Assembly: GCA_945787525.1 (NCBI GenBank)
Contig: CALZJC010000002.1
Location: 1-32,050 of the forward strand
DNA: 32,050 nucleotides
Reading direction: 5' to 3'
Source: Thermoanaerobaculia bacterium
Lineage (GTDB): Bacteria > Acidobacteriota > Thermoanaerobaculia > Multivoradales > JAHEKO01
This document shows, piece after piece, positions 25,971-32,050 of the stretch; within the stretch, counting starts at the first letter, position 1, and every line of letters begins with the position of its first letter. The notes beneath the pieces are model-generated. The model did not search any database. It had not been told where the DNA came from and saw nothing but the letters and a program-made list of their open reading frames with translations. The position numbers and the translations under genes are program-made.

Positions 25971-26058
25971 GGGCGGGCCGCAGCCAATCTACCACCCGCA
26001 CGAGCTTCCTCGCAGCGGCTCTCGAAGGTCATCGCCGTCCTCCGGACTGGGCGTCAGG

Positions 26059-26577
26059 CTAGGGGCTGACGAAGATCTGGGTCAACCAGTAGGTGCTGCC
26101 ACTGCGCGCCACGCCGACACCCCCGAGCTGGAAGCGCGGGTCCAGAATCAGGTCGCGATGCTCGGCGCTGGCCATGAACCGGGCATGCGCCTCGCCTGCC
26201 GGATTCGGCACCGAGGAGAGCTTGGCGAGGTTCTCGCCGGCGGTGCTGAACCGGATTCCGGCGGCGCGGAGGCGCGCCCCGATACCGCCAGCGGGACCTT
26301 CGTGGCCGAAGAAGCCCTGATCTCGCATCGCCTCGCTGTGCTCGCGGGCCACTCGGCTGATCGTCTCTTCCAGATCCAGCTGCGGCTGGACATTGCTGTC
26401 GCTCCGAGCGGCGTTGACGAGTTGGAAGGACTCGAACTCGACCTCGGCGACGGTGGTTCCGAGAGGCGTGGTGGGGCTGTCGGGGTTGGCGCCGCCGCCG
26501 CACCCGACGCCGATCATGGCGATAGCGGCCAGCAGGCCAACGCCGACTCCGAGCTGGTGGTTCGTTGCCTGCATCAA
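26059..26577 (-). CDS. CAP/SCP-domain lipoprotein
   Basis: Lipobox-like AMIGVGCGGG; QLVNAARSDSNVQPQLDLEETISRVAREHSEAMRDQGFFGHEGP...AGENLAKLS...EAHARFMASAEHRDLILDPRFQLGGVGVARSGSTYWLTQIF. Confidence 0.88.
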   Translation of the reverse strand: MMQATNHQLGVGVGLLAAIAMIGVGCGGGANPDSPTTPLGTTVAEVEFESFQLVNAARSDSNVQPQLDLEETISRVAREHSEAMRDQGFFGHEGPAGGIGARLRAAGIRFSTAGENLAKLSSVPNPAGEAHARFMASAEHRDLILDPRFQLGGVGVARSGSTYWLTQIFVSP

Positions 26578-26674
26578 CGGCCTCCGATGGGCTCCTCCCC
26601 TTCCTCGCTACGCAGAGTAGTGGAGCTCTCCTCCCGCCGCTGTGACCTTCTGCGGCCCGGGACGGTGGAATCCG

Positions 26675-27556
26675 TCACACTCCGTGGGAGTCGGGCCGCC
26701 CGGCGGCGCGCAGACAGCGACTCCGGAAGCGGGAGATACGCCTCAGATAGCGCAGGCCGCCGTGAAGATAGACGTCGTTGTGCCCTGCGCCAGGCACCAG
26801 ATAGAGCTCTTTGGGCTCCGCGGCCGCTTCGTACAATCGGCGGCCCAACGCCGGCGGAACCCGCTCGTCGGAGCCGCCATGGATGAACAGCTTCGGCAGC
26901 GTCAAGCGTCCCACTTTGTGGATCGAGCGGAACTGGTTGCGCGCCACCAGATGCAGCGGTAGCCCGGGATGACTGGCACGGGCCATGTCGCGCACCTGGG
27001 TGAACGAGCTTTCGATGACCAGACCGGCAGCTGGCCTGTCGAGCGCGCAGTCGATGGCCACCGCACCCCCCAGAGAGTGGCCGAAAAGCAGCATCTCCTC
27101 CGGCTGCACGTCCAGCTCCTCGACCAGATGGTCCCAGGCCGCCCGGGCATCCCGGAACAGGCCGGCCTCGCTGGGCTCCCCGGTACTGCGTCCGTAGCCG
27201 CGGTAGTCGAAGGCGAAGAGGTTCACCCGCAGCCGCGCCAGGGCGGCCAACTCCTCGACCCGATGCACGATGCTGCCGCTGCTGCCGTGGCAGTAGAGAA
27301 CGGTGCCCAGCGCCCGGCGTCGCGGTATCCACCAGCCGTGCAGCTCGACGCCGGAGTCAGAAGAGAACAGCCGATCCTCGACCTCCAGTCCGAGCGCCGA
27401 AGGATCTGAGTCAGTATCAGGATAGCGATCGGGCCCGAAGAGCTTCTGTCGCTGCCAGCGGTTGCGCAGATAGCCGAGCGCTCCGACGCCGCCAGCCACC
27501 GCCAGCGTCGGCAACGTGACTCCCAGCAGCTTCCGGCCCTTGGATCTAGCGCCCAT
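26675..27556 (-). CDS. Alpha/beta hydrolase, membrane-anchored (ABHD13-like)
   Basis: LGTVLYCHGSSGS; VNLFAFDYRGYGRSTGEPSEAGLFRDARAAWDHLVEE; LLFGHSLGGAVAIDCAL (GxSxGG nucleophile elbow); GAGHNDVY. Confidence 0.88.
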   Translation of the reverse strand: MGARSKGRKLLGVTLPTLAVAGGVGALGYLRNRWQRQKLFGPDRYPDTDSDPSALGLEVEDRLFSSDSGVELHGWWIPRRRALGTVLYCHGSSGSIVHRVEELAALARLRVNLFAFDYRGYGRSTGEPSEAGLFRDARAAWDHLVEELDVQPEEMLLFGHSLGGAVAIDCALDRPAAGLVIESSFTQVRDMARASHPGLPLHLVARNQFRSIHKVGRLTLPKLFIHGGSDERVPPALGRRLYEAAAEPKELYLVPGAGHNDVYLHGGLRYLRRISRFRSRCLRAAGRPDSHGV

Positions 27557-27658
27557 CTCTGCCCCTCACAACCGCCAGCCCGCCCCGCCCTATTCCGGGG
27601 TCGACCACGAGCAGGATCCGCAAGACAACCGCAGGCGAAGCGCTCGGTGGTGCCGCCA

Positions 27659-28330
27659 CTAGAACGGCCCGCCCATCTCCGTGACCAGGGGCTTGCTCTT
27701 GGCGGCCAGCCCGACGCCGTCGCCGAGGGGCAGCACCACGGACCGCAGCTGCGGGTGCATCATGAGGTAGCCGTTGAACGCCCGGATGGCCTCGGTCTCA
27801 TCGTCCGTGTCGTCGCCCGCCACCCGGCCCTTCCACAGCAGGTTGTCGACCACCACCAGGCCACCGACGGCCAGCTTAGGCAGGAGCAGATCGAGAAACC
27901 GTCTCAGATGCAACTTGTCGGCGTCGACATAGGCGAGCTCGAACGGCCCGGCCAGGCCCGGCAGCATCTCGAGCGCTTCGCCACAGTGCAACTCGACGCG
28001 GTCGGCGACTCCGCCGCTTTCGAGCCAGGTCATCGCCTCACGCTGGATCTCCGCGTCGCGATCCAGACTGACGATGGTCGCTTCGGGCGCGCCGCGGGCG
28101 AGGCACAGCGTGCCGTAGCCGATCGCCGTGCCGATCTCGAGCACGCGCCGCGCCCGGCACGAGCGCGCCAGCAACTCCAGCAGCCGCCCCACCTCGGGAT
28201 CGGAGATCGGGATCTGCCGCCCGGCGGCGACACGTTCCATCTCGGCCAGCAGCGGATCCGAGGGCGGCAGCAAGAGCTCCAGATACTCGGCCTGCTCGGG
28301 CCTGAGAATCGCGTCGGCTCGGTCTTTCAT
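27659..28330 (-). CDS. Class I SAM-dependent O-methyltransferase (caffeoyl-CoA OMT-like)
   Basis: RRVLEIGTAIGYGTLCLARGAPEATIVSLDRDAEIQREAM; PFELAYVDADKLHLRRFLDLLLPKLAVGGLVVVDNLLWKGRV. Confidence 0.92.
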   Translation of the reverse strand: MKDRADAILRPEQAEYLELLLPPSDPLLAEMERVAAGRQIPISDPEVGRLLELLARSCRARRVLEIGTAIGYGTLCLARGAPEATIVSLDRDAEIQREAMTWLESGGVADRVELHCGEALEMLPGLAGPFELAYVDADKLHLRRFLDLLLPKLAVGGLVVVDNLLWKGRVAGDDTDDETEAIRAFNGYLMMHPQLRSVVLPLGDGVGLAAKSKPLVTEMGGPF

Positions 28331-28367
28331 CGCCGCGATCGTACTTCAGAGATAAGATCGATGCGTC

Positions 28368-28892
28368 ATGAAGCGACCAGCCCCGAGCCTGTCGATCATC
28401 TGTCTCGCCATCGCCAGCCTGCTTCTCGCCGGCCACGCAAACGCCCAGCAAGAGGATGCCGCCGCCACAGGGCCCCTACTGACGATCGAGGAGATCTCGG
28501 TGGAGCCAGAGAAGCCGGCGGCTGACACGCTCTGCCGGCTACGGGTCAAGCTTCGCAACGCCGGCGAGCAGATCGCCTCACGGTTGGGCTTCGCCGTCAG
28601 CCTCAACGGCCAGGATCTCGGTGTCTACGGGAATCAGATCTTCATGTTCCCGGTCGACCCGGGCACCACCGAGGAGGTCAGCCTCTACAACTTCTGGACC
28701 ACGGAGACCTCGCGCGCGATGCCCGCCGACGGCAAGCTACGGGTGGAAGTGACTCTGAAAGAGGCGGTCTGGACGCAGCGCGCGATGGAGACCGACGAAG
28801 AGGGCGAGATCGAGGTCTGGACCCCGATCGGCCCGGTCGAGGATCTGCCGGTCAAGGCCTCGGTCACCCTGCAGATGAAGACCAGCGGCTAG
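28368..28892 (+). CDS. Hypothetical secreted protein with CARDB-like beta-domain
   Basis: Signal peptide MKRPAPSLSIICLAIASLLLAGHANAQQ; VEPEKPAADTLCRLRVKLRNAGEQIASRLGFAVSLNGQDLGVYGNQIFMFPVDPGTTEEVSLYNFW. Confidence 0.7.
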   Translation: MKRPAPSLSIICLAIASLLLAGHANAQQEDAAATGPLLTIEEISVEPEKPAADTLCRLRVKLRNAGEQIASRLGFAVSLNGQDLGVYGNQIFMFPVDPGTTEEVSLYNFWTTETSRAMPADGKLRVEVTLKEAVWTQRAMETDEEGEIEVWTPIGPVEDLPVKASVTLQMKTSG

Positions 28893-29071
28893 CCTGACCT
28901 TCTCACCGATCGTCGTAGCGAAACGTCGTAGCTGCCTGAAGATGCAAGGCTTGCGACCGAGGGCACCGCAAGCGTGCTCGAAGCACGCTGAGGATGCCCG
29001 ACCGGAGCGTAACGCCGCAGATTCAGGTAGATACGGCGTTTCGTAGAAGCTTGGTGAGAAGGTCAGGCTAG
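28889..29071. repeat. Complete palindromic intergenic element with 19-bp perfect terminal inverted repeats
   Basis: CTAGCCTGACCTTCTCACC (28889-28907) versus GGTGAGAAGGTCAGGCTAG (29053-29071). Imperfect inverted homology continues inward (CGAAACG... / ...CGTTTCG). Internal hairpin AGCGTGCT-CGA-AGCACGCT at 28971-28989. Confidence 0.85.
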
Positions 29072-29946
29072 TCAGCCGACCAGGCCAGCACTTCGAGGCT
29101 GACGGCGCGCCGCTCGGCCGATTCCAGCTCGAGCAGGTAGAAGTTCGGCGTGATCTCAACGACGCAGGAGTCGCCGTCATCACCCGGCGCGATCGGCAGC
29201 ACGACGTCGTGACTGCCCGGGCCGGCCAGCCTGACCTCCACATCGCCGCAAGCGCTCCGCACCACGGCTTCCTGTTGCGACGCACCCTCGGTGATCACCA
29301 GCTCCTGCCGGTCACCCGCCGTCGGCAGTAGCAGGCGCAGCAGGACCTGTCCCGACCCTTCGAGGCCGCTGAGGCGGAGGTGCCCCGGCCCGGTGAGCCA
29401 GCGCCGCGCCAACACCTGGCGATCCCGCCCGGGCGCGCTGGCGAGCCAGTCGGGCGAGAAGTGGAAGCTCGGTCCACCGGCCGAGTCGGGCGGTACCAGC
29501 ACGTTCGTGACCCGGTATTCGTGACGATCGACGAGCTCACCCGGGGTGACCAGGGGCCAGCGCCGGCCCTCACCGTCGTAGATGCCCAGCGTCAGGGCGT
29601 AGAGGCCGGGGTCGAGCGGCGGCGCCAGAGCGGACTGATGCAGATGCACCCGGTGGTCGACCCGCCGGCCGACCCGCCACCCGTCGGGCCAGGGGTAGTC
29701 GAACGTGCGCACGACGCTGCCCGGACCGTCCAGCAGGTGAACGAAGACGTGTAGTCGACCCGCCCGCCCGGCGAGCGGCTCGTGCAGCCGCCACGAGAGG
29801 TCGAGGGCGGCGAAGCGGCGATGCGGCAGTTCGAGCTCGGTGCTCTCGACCTCGACCGTGGCCACCGCAGGTGGCTCACCGCCGCAGCCGAGCGCCAAAG
29901 CCAGCGCCGGCAGGAACAGCAGTAGGCACGAGAGAGAGCGAAGCAC
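29068..29946 (-). CDS. Hypothetical lipoprotein
   Basis: LFLPALALALGCGGEPP lipobox; beta-rich remainder (LDLSWRLHEPLAGRAGRLHVFVHLLDGPGSVVRTFDYPWPDGWRVGRRVDHRVHL). Confidence 0.7.
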   Translation of the reverse strand: MLRSLSCLLLFLPALALALGCGGEPPAVATVEVESTELELPHRRFAALDLSWRLHEPLAGRAGRLHVFVHLLDGPGSVVRTFDYPWPDGWRVGRRVDHRVHLHQSALAPPLDPGLYALTLGIYDGEGRRWPLVTPGELVDRHEYRVTNVLVPPDSAGGPSFHFSPDWLASAPGRDRQVLARRWLTGPGHLRLSGLEGSGQVLLRLLLPTAGDRQELVITEGASQQEAVVRSACGDVEVRLAGPGSHDVVLPIAPGDDGDSCVVEITPNFYLLELESAERRAVSLEVLAWSAD

Positions 29947-29989
29947 TTAACAGCTTTATTCTAGCTCACTGCTAGACTCCTTCGGATCC

Positions 29990-30448
29990 ATGGATCTCAC
30001 TATTCAGGTTGAACGAGTCGCCGCTTCGATCGTCGACCGGAAGGGCCGTTCGAGCGAGATCGTCCTATTCCTGCACGACGCCAGCCCGCACCTCTTCGCC
30101 ACCGAGACGATTGCCGACCGCCTGAACGATCCCAACGTCGGCTTTCTGCCCTGTGAAGCCGCCGGCCGGACCGAGCTGATTCGGCTGAGCTCCCTCTCCT
30201 ATGTCGAGATCCACGGTCTGCCGCCCGAGATCGAGCGGCTGCAGGAGATCGGCGCCGTGCGCAAAAGGGTCGAGCTGGAGTTGGACAACGGCGACTCGCT
30301 GGCCGGCGAGCTGATGTACGAGGCGCCGCCGAGCACCGATCGGGTCTCGGACCTGTTCAACTCGCGCGCCCCCCGGTTCCTTCTGCTGACCAGCGGCGAA
30401 CGCATCCTGTTCGTGCGCCGCGACGCCGTCGCGAGAGTCCGTCTCTAG
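29990..30448 (+). CDS. Conserved hypothetical protein, probably co-transcribed with the downstream PilT-like ATPase
   Basis: 152-aa ORF ending 18 bp before the PilT start; beta-rich repeats (KRVELELDNGDSLAGELMYEAPPSTDRVSDLFNSRAPRFLLLTSGERILFVRRDAVARVRL). Confidence 0.65.
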   Translation: MDLTIQVERVAASIVDRKGRSSEIVLFLHDASPHLFATETIADRLNDPNVGFLPCEAAGRTELIRLSSLSYVEIHGLPPEIERLQEIGAVRKRVELELDNGDSLAGELMYEAPPSTDRVSDLFNSRAPRFLLLTSGERILFVRRDAVARVRL

Positions 30449-30466
30449 GAGGTGTAGGAGCAGATC

Positions 30467-31990
30467 ATGGCCGCGATCGACGCCCTTCTTCGCGCTCTGC
30501 AGCGCCACCGCATGGATGCCCTGGTGCTCGCTCCGGGCCTGCGTCCCGCCCTACGGCAGGCCGATCGTGAGCACCCGGTCACCAAGACCGCGCTGGACGC
30601 CGACGCCGTCGCCCAACTCCTGGCAGAGATCTCCCCGGCGGGCACCGAGCCCCGGCCGGGAGGCCAGTTCGGCTTCGACTACGCGCTCGAGGGCACCACG
30701 TTTCGCTTTCTTGGCGGCGGCGAGGATGGCGGATGGTCGGTGAGGGCGGCAGCCGTCGGCGAGCCGGCGGAGCCGGCGCCAGCCGCGCCCGGGCCGGCCA
30801 GAGAAGCCGCGCCCGCGCCCGAAGATCCCGCGGCAGTGCCCACGAAGCCTTCGACCGGGCCCAACCCGGCGCCGGCGAGCAGGCCCGTGGCGGCGATCAC
30901 GGAGCTGCTCGAAGTGCTGGTCGAGCGGGGCGCCTCCGACCTCCACCTCACCGTCGGCGACCGGCCCAGGATCCGGCTCGACGGCGAGCTCGAGGAGCTG
31001 GCCGACCTCGACCCTCCCTCCGGCGAACTGCTCGAGCGGCTGCTGCGGGAGATCACCCCGGATCACCAGCAGGCCTCTTTCGATGAGACCAGCGACGCCG
31101 ACTTCGCCCATGAGCTTCCGGGGCGAGCCCGCTTCCGCGTCAACCTGTTTCGCAACCGCAAAGGAGCCGCGGCGGTCTTCCGGCAGATCCCGCACGAGAT
31201 CCCCACCTTCGAGCAGCTCGGGCTACCGGGGCAGCTTCGCCGCCTGGCCGAGCTGTCCAAAGGGCTGGTGCTGGTCACCGGGCCGACGGGCTCCGGCAAG
31301 TCGACCACGCTGGCCGCACTGATCGACCTGGTCAACAAGACCCGCCGCGATCACATCATCACCATCGAGGATCCGATCGAGTTCGTGCATCCATCCCACG
31401 GCTGTCTGGTCAACCAGCGCGAGGTCGGCGTACACACGCAGTCGTTCAAGAGGGCCCTGCGGGCCGCCTTGCGCGAAGACCCGGACGTCGTCATGGTCGG
31501 CGAGATGCGCGACCTCGAGACCACTGCCATCGCCATCGAGACGGCCGAGACCGGTCACCTGGTCTTCGGCACTCTGCACACGACCACCGCCTCCTCGACC
31601 GTCGAACGCGTTGTCGAGCAGTTCCCGGGCGATCGCCAGGACCAGATCCGCATCATGCTGTCCGAGAGCCTGCGCGCGGTGATCGCGCAGGCGCTGCTCA
31701 AGCGCATCGGCGGCGGCCGCGTGGCCGCCTTCGAGATTCTCCTCGCAACGCCCGCCGTCTCCAACCTGATTCGCGAGGGCAAGACCTTCCAGATCCCGTC
31801 GGCGCTGCAAACCGGCCGCGCCCTGGGCATGTGCCAGATGACCGACTCGCTGCTCTCCCTGGTCGAGCGCAAGGTGGTCGAGCCGAAAGAGGCCTATCTC
31901 AAGGCGTCCGACAAGGAGGCGCTGCTCTCCAAGTTCCGCGCCGCCAACATCGCCTTCGAGCCGGCGACGCCGGCCAGCGCCGACCCCTGA
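30467..31990 (+). CDS. PilT-like type IV pilus twitching-motility ATPase with extra N-terminal domain
   Basis: LVLVTGPTGSGKSTTLAALIDLVNKTRRDHIITIEDPIEFVHPSHGCLVNQREVGVHTQSFKRALRAALREDPDVVMVGEMRDLETTAIAIETAETGHLVFGTLHTTTASSTVERVVEQFP; Walker A, Asp box, Walker B, His box. Confidence 0.95.
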   Translation: MAAIDALLRALQRHRMDALVLAPGLRPALRQADREHPVTKTALDADAVAQLLAEISPAGTEPRPGGQFGFDYALEGTTFRFLGGGEDGGWSVRAAAVGEPAEPAPAAPGPAREAAPAPEDPAAVPTKPSTGPNPAPASRPVAAITELLEVLVERGASDLHLTVGDRPRIRLDGELEELADLDPPSGELLERLLREITPDHQQASFDETSDADFAHELPGRARFRVNLFRNRKGAAAVFRQIPHEIPTFEQLGLPGQLRRLAELSKGLVLVTGPTGSGKSTTLAALIDLVNKTRRDHIITIEDPIEFVHPSHGCLVNQREVGVHTQSFKRALRAALREDPDVVMVGEMRDLETTAIAIETAETGHLVFGTLHTTTASSTVERVVEQFPGDRQDQIRIMLSESLRAVIAQALLKRIGGGRVAAFEILLATPAVSNLIREGKTFQIPSALQTGRALGMCQMTDSLLSLVERKVVEPKEAYLKASDKEALLSKFRAANIAFEPATPASADP

Positions 31991-32024
31991 CCGCACCACC
32001 CGGTCGCCCACCGAGGCGAGCCTG

Positions 32025-32050
32025 CCTGACCTTCTCACCAATCGTCTACG
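32025..32050. repeat. Left end of another copy of the same element, truncated by the window edge
   Basis: CCTGACCTTCTCACCAATCGTCTACG matches the consensus end CCTGACCTTCTCACCAAnnnTCTACG. Confidence 0.75.

Noticed and set aside
1-32050. CRISPR array, tRNA/rRNA genes, prophage or defence system
   Set aside because: No regularly spaced direct repeats, RNA-gene signatures, integrases, transposases or known defence-domain sets were recognised by eye.

Overview
High-GC bacterial chromosomal segment, densely packed with genes on both strands. The VWFA-related domain protein hints at Acidobacteriota, but that is only an inference. The most interesting content is a minus-strand cluster at about 12048-18587. 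It encodes, in transcription order, a type 2 IPP isomerase, a class I HMG-CoA reductase, a mevalonate kinase, a mevalonate-(di)phosphate decarboxylase homologue, an isopentenyl phosphate kinase (IPK) and a geranylgeranyl-reductase-family flavoprotein, and it converges on a squalene/phytoene-synthase-family gene. I see no phosphomevalonate kinase. The gene set therefore looks like an 'alternative' (MPD + IPK) mevalonate route, as known from haloarchaea and Roseiflexus-type Chloroflexi, rather than the classical bacterial route. The second non-obvious signal is a family of palindromic intergenic elements whose ends read CTAGCCTGACCTTCTCACCAAnnnTCTACGAAACGCCG. One complete 181-bp copy sits between two convergent genes and supplies both of their stop codons. 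There is one half-degenerate copy, a partial copy at the window edge and likely relics. Other observations include a REP-like structured repeat between the Nudix/MBL gene and ychF, three apparently frameshifted or decayed genes, a PilT ATPase with a duplicated N-terminal domain, and a Nudix-MBL fusion. No rRNA, tRNA, CRISPR array or intact transposase was recognised.
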